From NCBI GenBank assembly GCA_930367205.1, contig CAKNEZ010000004.1, positions 407,001-471,000 on the forward strand: DNA of 64,000 nt, read 5' to 3'. A program made the translations under genes and the position numbers. The notes beneath the pieces are model-generated. The model had not been told where the DNA came from. It saw only the letters and a program-made list of their open reading frames with translations, and did no database searches. How positions within the stretch are numbered: the stretch's first letter is position 1; each line of letters opens with the position of its first letter. Below are positions 1 through 10,804 of the stretch, piece by piece. Source of the stretch: Acanthosoma haemorrhoidale. Taxonomy: Eukaryota > Arthropoda > Insecta > Hemiptera > Acanthosomatidae.

Positions 1-152
1 ACAGGAGGGGGGGTAAATGGGTAGGGTAATGGAAAGACTAGAGAGGGAGACAGGTGCGGGGGTCTCCTTTACTCGTAGCGGAGGAATCAAGCAATAGTGC
101 CCTACTCACTGCTTGTGAACTCCCAGTCTGACCTATCCCTACCAACGCCTAC
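1..152. other. Flank left of LINE copy 1
   Basis: No gene is seen here. The segment is a G-rich start followed by ordinary sequence. It differs completely from the flank of the second LINE copy at 32340, and that difference is what sets the LINE 5' boundary at about 153. I did not find a convincing target-site duplication between this flank and the sequence after 7909. Confidence 0.5.
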
Positions 153-426
153 TGTCACCTCCAAGTGGTACCCCCTGGGGAGTCCGATGGACTCGCGGAC
201 GACAGAGGCGGGATCTCCCCATGGAATCCATGTGGAGATCTCTTAAACACCCAAGCCAAGTGTAGAGGAGCTCGAGCTGTGGCTGAATGGCAGGGGGTGT
301 ATAAAAATGCACTGTCTCTAATCGACCCCCTTGGGGCACTAGGCGCACCCCATTGTATTAAATGCCCTCTGCAGGGAGAGGGGGCAGTACCTGCAGAGTA
401 ACTTCCCCCGCATTCGTGGGAACAAA

Positions 427-1701
427 ATGAGTACCAGCACAAAAAACAATGAAAATGAAGATATGGAGGAGCTGGTCAGCTTGATCAGCGGAGAGGACTC
501 AGCCCAAGGGCCTTCAATGGACCTTGGCGCTGAGGTAATGGACGACGAAGCCTCTATGAGCTCGCTTGCGACGCTTGTAGAGGAGGTAAGCGAATCGGTA
601 ATGGAGCAAGAGAGCTTGGCGCCTGGTAGGGACGCTGCATCCAAGGATGTAGGCGAGACCTCCAAGCACAAGTTCTCTGGAGCCCAGAGGAAGAAGTGGA
701 GGAGGGCAATGTTGGCTGGAGGGCCACTTGAGGATCCGGCCGGACTTCCAGGACCTTCGGGGTCCGGGAATACGGCAGGGTCTGGGTGCGCTCCAGAGAA
801 AAGGATTAGGTCCTCACCCGGTACCTCTGCGCCTATGGCAAAGAGGTATAGGGGTGGGGATGCTAGCATTGCATCCTACGCGATTGCTGCCGGAGGAAGC
901 AGGGTGGCGATTATCCCTAGTGGATATCCGTCCACTCAGCTGACGAAGGAGAATTGTGAGGAAATGAAGGTCCAGCTGATGAAATTTGTCGATCAGCTGG
1001 AAGAAGAGAAAGGGACACAGGCTGAATTCAGCGGAATTTACCCACATGTGGGAGCCTGTGTCATAATCTGCGACAACCAGGAGACCAAGGACTGGTTGTC
1101 GATTATAGTACCCAATTTTAACATGAGTGGGGATCTGGAGCTCCGCGTAGGAAAGGTGGAGGAGCTTCATAAAACCGTGAAGGTAGGAACCTTCATTACA
1201 GGAGAAATGCCTCTGGAAGGACAGTTCATGAAGAGGATCAGGACCCAAAACTCTAGGGTACCTGATATCGGATTATGGAGACTCCTGGGCACCAAGGTGG
1301 AGAAGCATGGCTTCTTTGCGATCCTGTCTGCCCCAGAGACTAGCATGGAATACCTTGAGAAGCGGAAGCTTAAGCTGAACTATGGGTTCACTAAGGTCGC
1401 TCTCAGGGTATTGGATAAGAAGAAGCCGCTAAAAGCAGTACAGGAGAGGAAGGCGGCTGATAAGGTGGAGGAGGCAAGGAGCGATCCTGAGGTGGAGGAG
1501 TTGAAGGGGATCGCTACGACGAATTTGCCAACTCCAAAGGATGGCCCTAAGGCGATGAATATGGCGGCTGCGGGGGGTGGCCCCGTGGCGGGGGCTCGGG
1601 GGCGCGCTGGGTCTGGGCCCTCTGTGATGGGGGGGCCTGGGTTTGGCGCTGTCTCCCGGCGTCCGCCTCGGGGTGGCCCTCCGGGGGCCGGCGGGCACTG
1701 A
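427..1701 (+). CDS. LINE ORF1 protein (DUF4780-like)
   Basis: A 424-residue ORF1 protein of LINE copy 1, presumed to bind the element RNA in the ribonucleoprotein particle. The N-terminal part is acidic and Ser-rich and precedes a basic stretch. Residues about 165-335 resemble the RRM-like DUF4780 domain that I know from insect LINE ORF1 proteins (conserved W, 'LRVGKVEEL' and 'LNYGFTKVALRVL' segments). The tail is Gly/Arg/Pro-rich. ORF2 starts 2 nt after its stop, so ORF2 is probably reached by reinitiation or frame switching. The copy at 32641 carries a stop in the same gene; this one is open. Confidence 0.85.
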   Translation: MSTSTKNNENEDMEELVSLISGEDSAQGPSMDLGAEVMDDEASMSSLATLVEEVSESVMEQESLAPGRDAASKDVGETSKHKFSGAQRKKWRRAMLAGGPLEDPAGLPGPSGSGNTAGSGCAPEKRIRSSPGTSAPMAKRYRGGDASIASYAIAAGGSRVAIIPSGYPSTQLTKENCEEMKVQLMKFVDQLEEEKGTQAEFSGIYPHVGACVIICDNQETKDWLSIIVPNFNMSGDLELRVGKVEELHKTVKVGTFITGEMPLEGQFMKRIRTQNSRVPDIGLWRLLGTKVEKHGFFAILSAPETSMEYLEKRKLKLNYGFTKVALRVLDKKKPLKAVQERKAADKVEEARSDPEVEELKGIATTNLPTPKDGPKAMNMAAAGGGPVAGARGRAGSGPSVMGGPGFGAVSRRPPRGGPPGAGGH

Positions 1702-4449
1702 TCATGGTGGTGAGGCTACTGCAAATTAATCTGCACCACTGTATTGCAGCATGTGGTGTTCTGCAGCAGTATGTGAGAGGTAAGGATATTGATATTATTC
1801 TAATACAAGAACCTTACCTGTATAAGGGCAGGATGGGGGGGCTGGCGATGCGTGGGTATGAGATTATTTCTGTGCCCGTGCGTGCCAGAGCCTGTATCCT
1901 GCATAAGAGCAGTCTTAAAATGCTGCCTCTATGGCAATATTGTTCTAGAGATTTAGCAGCAGCTCAAATGGCCCTCAACGAGGGAAATCAAGGTGGGAGG
2001 TTGACGATTGCATCGGTCTACCTCCCATATGAAGAAGGAGTCCCGACCGAGGCACTTAGTAAGCTAACGGAAGGGACTGGCTTAAGGGGCGAGCTTATAG
2101 CATCGCTTGACACGAACGCTCACCATCAGCTCTGGGGGAGCAAGAACAACAACCAGAGAGGTGAGTGTTTAGTAGAGTACATAACTAGTAATGACCTAGA
2201 CATTCTAAACAGAGGCAATATTGCCACTTTTAACAATAGAATTAGATCTGAGGTCATTGACATAACCCTTAGCACACGCACTATAAGCCTAAGGGTTAAA
2301 GGCTGGCATGTCTCTGAAGAAGAGTCATGCTCAGATCATAGATACATTAGATTTGATCTAAGTGGTAACATCACGTCCGAAGCCGAGTATAGGAATCCCA
2401 AACTTACAAACTGGGAAACCTACTATACACAGCTTGAGGAGGAGGTCAAATGCTGTCCTAGAGTGGTGAGTAGCAACTGGCATTTGGAACATTTAAACTC
2501 AAAATTGACTGAGGCAATAATTAAGTCATACACTGGTAATAACACTGTATGTAATGTTAGATCCAACAGGAACTGTCCCTGGTGGAACAATGAACTTGGC
2601 AAGTTAAGAGCTCTTACACGTAAACTCTTTAACGCGGCCAAAAGATCAGGCAGATGGGACACTTATAAACGTGCACTCACTGATTATAACAAAGAAGTCA
2701 GAAAGGCTAAAAGAAGGGCGTGGAAGAAATTTTGTAGCGAAATAAACGATACAACTTCCATGTTTAGAGTAAATAGGATCTTATCCAAGCAGTCTGACAG
2801 GGGAGTATTGGGCTCCGTCAGGGTGGGAGGGGGCTATACGGATTCTGAGGAGGGAACCCTCGGTGCCCTGGCGCGCGCGCATTTTCCTGGCTGCGGACTG
2901 ATGGATACGATTAATAATGACCCTACCAACTGTGAACACACTAGTTGCAAGGGTAACTGGGCAGAAGCAAATAAAATTATCAATTCTGCAAGAGTGGAGT
3001 GGGCAATTAATTCTTTTGCTCCCTTCAAATCACCTGGTATTGATGGGATATTCCCAGCCTTGCTACAAAAAGGCCTACCAGTAATTAGGCCCCTTATACT
3101 TACCTTGTTAAGGGGAAGCTTGGCACTGAGCTATATTCCAGTAAGCTGGAGGATGGCAAAAGTGTGTTACATACCAAAACCTGGGAAAGAGTCCTATGAC
3201 GAACCCAAGTCTTACAGACCAATATGTCTGACTTCATTTTTAATGAAGACCTTGGAAAAGGTCATAGACAGACATATTAGGGATGGAATACTGGTAGAAC
3301 GACCGCTCCATAGCGCTCAATTCGCATACCAGGCAGGAAAATCCTGTGAAATTGCTCTCCACCACCTGGTTTCCAGGATTGAGAGATCCCTAGTTCATAA
3401 AGAAATAATGGTAGGCATCTTTGTTGATATAGAAGGTGCCTTTGATCGCACACTCTATAACACTATGGCATCGGCCTTAGAAAGAAAGGAGATTAGTTCC
3501 TTAGCCTCTAGCTGGATAAACACCATGCTAGAGAATAGGATTTTACAATCACAATTGGGACAAACCAAACTGTGGATGAAGCCAGTGGGAGGATGTCCAC
3601 AGGGAGGGGTGTTATCTCCATTACTGTGGTGTTTGGTCGTTGACTCATTGTTAACAAACCTAAACTCTACAGGGTTCTACGCACAGGGATATGCTGATGA
3701 CATTGCTGTGCTCATAGGGGGCAAGTTCTCAGAAACCATTTCTGAGTTGCTTTCCGCATCGATGGATCTTTTGAGGGATTGGTGTGAAAAGAATGGTTTA
3801 GGAATCAATCCCCAGAAGATAAATCTCTGTATCTTCACTAACAAAAGAAATGCTATAGTTAGACCACCCTATATAGGGGGGACACAGGTAAGCATTTGTA
3901 GTGAGGTAAAGCATCTAGGGGTTACTCTGGATAGTAAATTGGACTGGTCTAAACACATCAGGAATACTACTATGAAGGCACTACGATGCCTCTATGCATG
4001 TAAAAGGGCTGTGGGTAGGACCTGGGGACTACAACCCAGAATGTTATTCTGGCTATATACCGCAGCAGTGAGACCAATGGTGCTCTATGCCTCTATGGTG
4101 TGGTGGCACAGAGGTAGCATTAGTAAAAATAGAACTTTGCTTGGCAAATTACAGAGGCTTTCATGTCTCATGATTACTGGTGCCATGAGTACAACTCCTA
4201 CTGCTGCAATGGAAGTCTTATTGAACTTGAATCCACTGCACATAGAAGTAGAAGCGCAAGCCTTGAACGTGGCTTACATACTTGCGAAATCAGGAACAAG
4301 ATCCAAAGTCATGACCCACATGGGGCATGGGAACTTGTTCAGAAGAATTGATGAGGACGAGGTGCTGGCAATGCACTCTGACCTACAAGTTAAGAAACAC
4401 ACAGACGTCTTATACTGTGCGGTAAACACAAAGACCAAACCACATAAAC

Positions 4450-4463
4450 CGTATGTGGGCAAC
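4450..4463 (+). repeat. hAT left terminal inverted repeat
   Basis: CGTATGTGGGCAAC. It pairs with the right end at 6953-6966, whose reverse complement is CAGGTATGGGCAAC. The inner half is identical and the outer half is diverged. The 8-bp target duplication abuts it on the left. Confidence 0.85.
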
Positions 4464-4747
4464 AGCCGGCCCGCGGGCCGGATCCGGCCCGCTGTAAGAT
4501 TTGATCCGGCCCGCGAGACATTTTGAAAAACCCAATTTAAAAAAAAAAAATACACTACTTACTCATACTCATGGAATCAAGTGAGCGAGCAAGCCGAGTG
4601 GCGGTGATCATCAAAGAGTGAGGCGGCAAACATCAAAGTTCAAAGCCATTGATGTTTGCCGCCACACTGGCGGCGCAACAAAGGATTATTGCTTCGCAAT
4701 TGTATTGTTCTACACTAGACGATTCTAGATCATTCCTTCATTTTGCC

Positions 4748-4784
4748 TATATAAGCGGGTGGATGGCCGGAACTTAGTTCAGTC
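4748..4784 (+). promoter_or_regulatory. hAT transposase promoter (TATA and initiator)
   Basis: TATATAAG begins at 4748. A TTCAGTCC initiator-like motif lies about 30 nt downstream at 4777-4784. The transposase ATG follows at 4891. The spacing is that of an insect core promoter; the call rests on sequence motifs only. Confidence 0.5.
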
Positions 4785-4890
4785 CTATTCGAGCTACCGT
4801 GGTGATAAGTTTGCTTTGTGACTTTGTGTGCATCTTGAGTGCTTACTAATTATACCTATTTTCTTATTAAGTTTATCGAACGATAAGTAA

Positions 4891-6696
4891 ATGAAAATGA
4901 TGTCTGGTGGAAGGAAACGAAAAGTAGATGCAGAGGGTCGCCAGTTTCAAGAAAAATGGACTGAAGAATTCTTCTTTATCTTGCACAATGGTAAGCCTAT
5001 TTGTTTGATGTGTAATGAATCCATTTCGGTGATGAAAGAATTCAATATAAAGAGGCATTACTCAACTAAGCATCCTACGCTGCTCTCACTGACAGGACAA
5101 ATAAGAAAAGACAAAATCCAGAAACTTACCGCAAATTTGGAAAAACAGCAGCAAATATTTCATAGACAAAGAACACAACTTGATAATGTTGTGAAAGCTA
5201 GTTTTATAGTTAGTTCAAAATTGGCAAAGTCATTGAAACCATTTGCCGAAGGAGAATTTATCAAGGAGTGTATGTCAGAAGTTTGCAGTGTTTTGTGTCC
5301 TGAAAAGAAAAATGAATTTGAAAAAATTAGTTTGTCAAGACGAACCGTTGTACGACGTATAGAAATGATGGCTAATGATATAAAAACAACATTGACTGGC
5401 CGTATGACTGGTATTGAATCATTTTCCATAGCATTAGACGAGAGCACCGATTTGTCTGACATAGCTCAACTGGCTATATTTATTCGAGGTGTTGATAAAG
5501 AATTCACTATTACTGAGGAATTGCTTGCTTTACAGCCGCTAAAAGGAACCACTACAGGAGAGGACATTTTTAATGAAGTTCAAAAGGTATTCACAAGTTT
5601 TGGCTTGCCATGGTCGAAATTAGTTGGAGTATGCACAGATGGTGCACCTTCTATGGTCGGCTTACGTAAAGGTTTCATCGGAATTTTGAATGAAAAAGCA
5701 ACTGAATTAAATGTGCAAAAAGATGGTTTGATAGTCCTTCATTGCATTATCCACCAACAGAACTTGTGTTCTAAGTCCATTCGACTCCAGAATGTTATGA
5801 ATGTGGTAGTAAAAACCATCAATTTTATTCGATCCCGAGGGCTTAACCATCGTCAGTTCAAGGCGTTTTTGGATGAAATATCAGCCGAGTATGACGACGT
5901 AACATATTATTGTGAAGTCAGATGGCTAAGCAAAGGGAAAATGCTGAAACGGTTTTACGAGCTTAGAAATGAGATAGCAGAATTTATGCAAATAAAAGAT
6001 AAACCACTATCTGAATTGAGTGACGCAAAATGGATATGTGACTTAGCATTTCTTGTCGACCTTACAGGCCATTTGAATGATTTAAATTTGAAACTTCAAA
6101 AACAAGGACAGTTAGTAAATGATTTGTACAGCCATTTGAAAGCGTTTCAGAACAAAATCCGCTTGTGGGAGGCACATATGCTGTCTGGTAACAGTTACCA
6201 TTTCACCACGCTCTCTGCGTATGAAAATATTGCTTACGCTCAATATGCTGAAGAACTCAAGTTACTGTCGGAGCAATTTTCGATCAGATTTAGCGATTTC
6301 AAACACATGGAAGACTGTTTCAATTTATTTGCTACTCCAACAAAAAGTAATGTACAAAATGCTCCAATACACTTGCAAATGGAGTTGATCGAGATTCAAG
6401 AAAACTCACTCCTAAAATCTAAATTTGAAGACGTGGAGTTGTGCGATTTCTACAAAAAATACCTCGAAGAAGACCATTTTCCGCAGCTTAGAAAATTTGC
6501 AAGAAGATTGATTTGTGCGTTTAGCAGTACTTATAAATGCGAACAGTTCTTTTCATTGATGAAAGTTAATAAATCAAAACATCGTACAAGGCTGACTGAC
6601 GATAATTTGGAAAATTCTTTACGTCTTTGTACCAGTGGAATTAATCCAAACATCGATGAATTAGTTTCCCAAATTCAAGCTCAAGTGTCTCATTGA
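4891..6696 (+). CDS. hAT-superfamily transposase (BED-type zinc finger)
   Basis: An uninterrupted 601-residue transposase of the group often annotated in insects as GTF2IRD2-, EPM2AIP1- or ZBED-like. Residues about 12-61 form a BED-type zinc finger with C38, C41, H55 and H61. The RNase H-fold catalytic core follows, with 'ALDESTDLS' and 'CTDGAPSMVG' supplying the acidic residues around 180 and 250. The C-terminus holds the hAT dimerisation region ('CEQFFSLMKVNKSKHRTRL'). The frame is open from the first ATG downstream of a TATA box to the stop. An AATAAA poly(A) signal follows near 6800. The intact frame, clear termini and perfect target duplication suggest recent movement. Confidence 0.9.
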   Translation: MKMMSGGRKRKVDAEGRQFQEKWTEEFFFILHNGKPICLMCNESISVMKEFNIKRHYSTKHPTLLSLTGQIRKDKIQKLTANLEKQQQIFHRQRTQLDNVVKASFIVSSKLAKSLKPFAEGEFIKECMSEVCSVLCPEKKNEFEKISLSRRTVVRRIEMMANDIKTTLTGRMTGIESFSIALDESTDLSDIAQLAIFIRGVDKEFTITEELLALQPLKGTTTGEDIFNEVQKVFTSFGLPWSKLVGVCTDGAPSMVGLRKGFIGILNEKATELNVQKDGLIVLHCIIHQQNLCSKSIRLQNVMNVVVKTINFIRSRGLNHRQFKAFLDEISAEYDDVTYYCEVRWLSKGKMLKRFYELRNEIAEFMQIKDKPLSELSDAKWICDLAFLVDLTGHLNDLNLKLQKQGQLVNDLYSHLKAFQNKIRLWEAHMLSGNSYHFTTLSAYENIAYAQYAEELKLLSEQFSIRFSDFKHMEDCFNLFATPTKSNVQNAPIHLQMELIEIQENSLLKSKFEDVELCDFYKKYLEEDHFPQLRKFARRLICAFSSTYKCEQFFSLMKVNKSKHRTRLTDDNLENSLRLCTSGINPNIDELVSQIQAQVSH

Positions 6697-6952
6697 TTTC
6701 GGTGTCGCTATTTAACTTTCGTAGTTTGTAACAATTCTAAATTTAACGATTTAATTTAATGCTGTAGGTACCTATTTTTTCATTTCATTTTGTTATTTTA
6801 ATAAATTGTGTTGTAATAACATTGTCGTATTATTTCATGGCTGACTGATATCTATCGCTAAAAATTATGAACACTACTTTAAAATGCACTACTTTTAAAC
6901 GCGGCCCGCGAACGTATTTGCACACTAAAGTTTGGCCCATAACATGTCAAAG

Positions 6953-6966
6953 GTTGCCCATACCTG
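6953..6966 (-). repeat. hAT right terminal inverted repeat
   Basis: The reverse complement begins CAGG, close to the CAG start usual for hAT ends. It is followed immediately by the second copy of the ACATAAAC target duplication at 6967-6974. Confidence 0.85.
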
Positions 6967-7889
6967 ACATAAACTGTGTAATGGGATTAATTGCTATACA
7001 GACGGCTCACTAACAGAAAACGGATCAGGGGCCGGCATATGGAGGAAAGATAAACCAGAATCTGGGATTTCTATTCCTTTAGGTAGACACACCTCGGTGT
7101 TTCAGGCCGAAGTGATGGCGATCAATGTCTGTACCCAAACCTTAATTGGGGAGGGTGTAAGAAACAGACTGATCACAATTTTCACGGATAGCCAGGCAGC
7201 CATTGGCGCCCTGAGAAGCTATACGACCAGATCTTATTTGGTTGAGGAGTGTAAAAACAACCTAAACACACTCTCGCTAGCCAATAAGGTTAGAATCGAC
7301 TGGGTGCCAGGACACACAGGCATCACAGGCAATGAAAAGGCAGATGGCCTTGCAAGGGTGGGCTCAGAACAGACACCTCTTGCACCTGAACCCATATGTG
7401 GTATCAGCCTCAGCTACGCTAAAAGGCGTATAAAATTAGCTTTAGAGGACAGGGCAAGACTCTCTTGGAGAGAAACTAAGAAACAGGAACACTCGAAACT
7501 GTTTCTTGATGGACCCTGTAAGAAAAGAAGCTCAGTACTTCTATCAATGGACAGGTGGACACTCAAAAGTGTGACAGGACTCTATACAGGTCACTGTCGG
7601 TTAAACAAACACCTCTTTAATTTGGGGATAGTGGGATCACCAATCTGCAGATTCTGCAAGAAAGAGGGAGAAACGGCACGTCACATAATATGTGACTGTG
7701 ATAACCTAGCTAGAAGGCGATACCTTCACTTTGGTAGTGATCGCATTGTAGACCCCAAACTATGTGAACTGATGGATCCACTCAGTATCCTCAGATTTGC
7801 AAAGGCCGTGGGCCTGTCACATATATAGGACAGGGACATGGACGGCGCACAATAGGTCTCACTGAGGCCGCGGTGCACAAATGCCGGAA

Positions 7890-7909
7890 CAAATAATAAT
7901 AATAATAAT
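7890..7909 (+). repeat. LINE 3' tail (AAT)n
   Basis: A short AAT microsatellite ends LINE copy 1. The same tail ends copy 2 at 42366-42380 and the minus-strand fragment at 18945, so it is part of the element and not a chance repeat. Confidence 0.85.
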
Positions 7910-8337
7910 GGGTTAGTAGGAATTACATAAGCAGATAGATAATGGACTTGACAATTGTATAAAATGAACTTATTGGGACAGGAATGGCGAAAATATTACA
8001 GAAACTATTGGAGTACATCAACACAGCATGCAAGCATCTTATCCTGACTCGAGAAACTCAAATTTATGCACTAGAACCCTCTGAACACTGATGCAAGTAA
8101 GGCATTCTTTACAAAAACGTTAACATTGAATTTGAAGCGAGACCCACTCCCGTCGAAACAGGCTATTCTTAAAGCCCAGAATTAGATCTCACTAAACATT
8201 AATGAATGGAAGCAGCAAGAAATCTCAAACATTTACCCACTTGACTGACGATACAGCCAAATGTCTCCAACATTTCCAGAATGGGATCATACGAAAAGTG
8301 GTCCGACATACCTCTCTAGAGGTTGAAAAACGCTGAT

Positions 8338-8433
8338 CTGCACCCGCTGCTGGGTGTGCCGTCGGTGGGTGAGTTCATCCGCCGGAGACACATTTTTTGG
8401 CTCGTTGCAGCACCTGACAAACCCAGTCTTTAA
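8338..8433 (+). pseudogene. LINE reverse transcriptase C-terminal relic
   Basis: A 31-codon open stretch reads 'VPSVGEFIRRRHIFWL' and ends in a stop. It resembles the end of Jockey/CR1-type ORF2 proteins, in which a 'LPT(I/V)..(A/F)IRRRH..FF' segment follows the RT domain; compare the relic at 13523. It is GC-richer than its surroundings. No further part of the element is recognisable, so the call is tentative. Confidence 0.4.
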
Positions 8434-8867
8434 CACTATGACCTCACCACCCCTTCCGCATAGATGGCAACAGACTGTCAGGGAAGAATTAGGTTAAGAA
8501 TTAGTATGCTAGTTAGTTTTAAGGTTGATCAAAAAGGTGAGCCCCATCACCTTTATTAGTCAGTTTATTCCAGTCACGTATAATGTATATCATTATACTC
8601 GTTTATTCATTATATAATTTTTATAAAATAACAAAACCTGTATATAATGTAGCCAAGCTACGCGAAATACAAAAATAATTTGTAAATAGATTCGCCTGAG
8701 GATCTATAATTGTATACAATTATCTGTGAATTTAAAGGGGCTAGGAAGAAAAGAAAAATGAATGAAACCAGCCAGAAATCTCAAACATCAAAGTGTCATG
8801 TGCGCAAAAGGAATGCAAGTTCGGCGTTCCTTGCTCTGACACAAGAACTTCAAATTCAGGACCTGGA

Positions 8868-9190
8868 AATGTTGTGTAAAAAGTTAGGTTTAGTTTTAAA
8901 AAATCTGTTATGGTTTCTGATGCCCAATCTAACATGAAGGTACCTTCTAACAATATTAATACTGATCAGTACGACTAGAATAACTAGTTATTAAGCAAAT
9001 GCTGTGTAAAAAGTTAGGTTTAGTTTCAAAAAATCTGTTTTGGTTTCTGAAGCCCAATCTAATGAAGGTACCTTCTAACAATATTAATACTGATCAGTCC
9101 GACTAGAATAACTAGTTATTAAGCAAATGTTGTGTAAAAAGTTAGGTTTAGTTTTAAAAAATCTGTTTTGGTTTCTGATGCCCAATTAAA
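8868..9190. repeat. Tandem repeat, about 129-bp unit, 2.5 copies
   Basis: A unit starting AATGTTGTGTAAAAAGTTAGG recurs at about 8868, 8998 and 9126. Each copy carries the same 'ATCTGTTTTGGTTTCTGA' and 'GAAGGTACCTTCTAACAAT' segments with few differences. The unit contains the palindrome GAAGGTACCTTC. No coding role is seen. Confidence 0.85.
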
Positions 9191-9540
9191 TACACACTCA
9201 AGTAAATATTTGTTAATAAATTCAGAACATTATTTCTAAAACTGGTTGTTATTTGCCTGCTACAATTGGATTTGCTTTGGCAAATTGTTTTTTAAAACAA
9301 TGATGTGTTTAGTTACACGAACTGCCTGTTGTCCCTAAATGTTTAATTGATAATGATTCAAATGAATCATTACCCATTAAAATATTGTCTGTTAAATTTC
9401 CCTTATTCATTTCTCTTGTTGAGTCACAGACAATTTCTATTTTAATGTTATAACAATCGGGGTTTGTTTTGGGACGAAATTCAATTTAATTCAATGAAAA
9501 TGAACAAAGTTCAGTTTGAACTCTCTACAAATGGACAAAA

Positions 9541-9624
9541 TACACACATCTCTTAATATTGCATGTCCCATTTTATTTTAAATACACACATCTCTTAATA
9601 TTGCATGTCCCATTTTATTTTAAA
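9541..9624. repeat. Two perfect 42-bp tandem copies
   Basis: The unit begins TACACACATCTCTTAATATT and ends ATTTTATTTTAAA. The two copies are identical, so the duplication is recent or the assembly has repeated it. Confidence 0.9.
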
Positions 9625-10357
9625 TAACCAATGAAGGTCAAGGTTTTAATTGAATTTAAATTCGACAACAAACCCCAAACAGATCCCGCGTTATAAAATT
9701 GTTAAAAAGTACAGACCATTGAAGGATCCACAATTGAAAACATCGCTGAGAACTCAACGATCCATGGGCTTGCGAAATCAGTATTATTTGTGTACTGCCA
9801 TGTTTGTCTAGTACTGGGCCTGAAGACAGTTTGTCACAAGCAAAAAACAACAAAAAAATTACTAGATGGAATCGCCTCGTCCTTGTTGATTAGCTACAAT
9901 GTTGTTGACACAAGTTCTGACTCCTGTTTTTGCACTACAAGTTCTATTCTATTCTTTAGATGAAACTGATTTTGCTCTGAAATTTCTTCGGAGGGGAGGG
10001 AATCCAATTTGGAAAGTATCGGTAAAGTTGCAAGTAACTTCAACCTCGTGTCCAGTTGAATAGCGATTCTTCCGTCTCTATGGTAATATAGTTTATTTAA
10101 CAGTAATGATTTCAAATAAATGTTCGAAACTCACCCCCTCTATACCTACTAAATAAAGGCAGTGGTAGAGATACGTGCAATTAACCACTCTCTTTTAACT
10201 GCCTGTTTCATTGGAACCATTTTACAGGTTTTAATTGTTTTATGCGATAGGATTAATGTATTTGTTTTGGCCACCTCTTAATTACGAATAATTAGAAGTT
10301 CCCCTCTTTTCGGACCAGAAAATATCTATCTATGTTTCCATATGTTTATAAAGGTTA

Positions 10358-10804
10358 TGACGTCAGTCGGAGAGGGGGGAGAAACAGCTGCAAGTGTGGA
10401 GCCATCCCCACCACGACTGGCCTGCCTATATAACCGAGCTCCTTAGGGCGGAGATAGAACTTACTGAACCGGGACTTAGAACACTTCTCTCTCTCTCTCT
10501 CTCTGAACTGGCGCTTGCTGCTCTACTGAAACCATAGCCTTCTCATTCATCTACCTCTGCATCTCTCTCCTAACCTCGCTATGCTTTAGTCCGGCGTCAG
10601 ACCCCACAACTTCCTAGTGGGATTCTCTGCCTTCGTCTCGCTAAAACTAGAACCTCCTAGGGAGAGACCTCTCCCTCACGGACGACGGTGGCCGTGGCCC
10701 TCCAAACGTTACCTAGTAGCGTCTCTCTGGTCCACACTCGCTTTTGGGATCCGGACGGTTTTCACCTACCCTTAAAATACCGAGTGTGAATTCGTAGAAA
10801 TAAA
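10358..10804 (+). promoter_or_regulatory. Promoter-like block, possible solo LTR
   Basis: A perfect CRE palindrome TGACGTCA lies at 10358-10365, a TATATAA box at 10427-10433 and an AATAAA signal at 10799-10804. The transcribed stretch between them is GC-richer than its surroundings and includes a CT repeat near 10490. That order (enhancer, TATA, transcribed R-like region, poly(A) signal) is what an LTR has. No retrotransposon gene adjoins it, so it could be a solo LTR or the promoter of an unrecognised noncoding transcript. Exact ends were not found. Confidence 0.4.

Larger units (their letters stand above)
4450..6966 (+). mobile_element. hAT DNA transposon with intact transposase
   Basis: A 2517-bp transposon inside LINE ORF2. 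The 8-bp target-site duplication ACATAAAC lies at 4442-4449 and 6967-6974, the length typical of hAT. The uninterrupted LINE copy near 41445 shows the empty site. The termini are imperfect inverted repeats (4450-4463 and 6953-6966) ending in TGGGCAAC. GC-rich GGCCCGC motifs recur next to both ends (4467-4515 and 6901-6910) and are candidate transposase binding sites. It carries one open transposase gene and a TATA box. Confidence 0.93.
1704..7828 (+). pseudogene. LINE ORF2 (EN-RT-RNase H), split by hAT
   Basis: ORF2 lies in two parts, 1704-4449 and 6975-7828. The first part has an AP-endonuclease-like N-terminus ('LLQINLHHC', 'ILIQEPY', a 'SDHRYI' motif) and a reverse transcriptase with 'FVDIEGAFDRT', 'GCPQGGVLSPLLW' and catalytic 'YADD' at 3690-3701. 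The second part is an RNase H ('CYTDGSL', 'TDSQAAIGAL', 'WVPGHTGITGNEKADGLA') followed by a CCHC-like C-terminal motif ('CRFCKKEGETARHIICDC'). Leaving out the hAT and one duplicate of its 8-bp target gives 3600 nt, exactly 1200 codons, with no other lesion seen. The insertion is therefore the only visible cause of inactivation. Confidence 0.9.
153..7909 (+). mobile_element. LINE copy 1, LOA/I-like, near full length, split by hAT
   Basis: This is a non-LTR retrotransposon with a 5' UTR, ORF1, ORF2 (AP endonuclease, reverse transcriptase, RNase H) and a 3' end in (AAT)n. The start is set by the point where it becomes identical to the copy at 32341. The end is set by the repeat tail at 7890-7909. 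A downstream RNase H and a short-repeat tail rather than poly(A) fit the LOA/I group better than R1 or Jockey. The exact clade is inference. The only lesion I see in its coding capacity is the hAT insertion at 4450-6966. Confidence 0.92.

Noticed and set aside
1429..1698. Pro/Arg-rich minus-strand frame within LINE ORF1
   Set aside because: It is the shadow of the Gly-rich ORF1 tail in GC-rich DNA; the same shadow appears in copy 2.
8710..8937. 75-codon plus-strand frame
   Set aside because: It runs into the 129-bp tandem repeat, lacks motifs and is probably chance.
8868..9624. Possible CRISPR array
   Set aside because: Units are adjacent tandem copies without unique spacers, and the context is eukaryotic.
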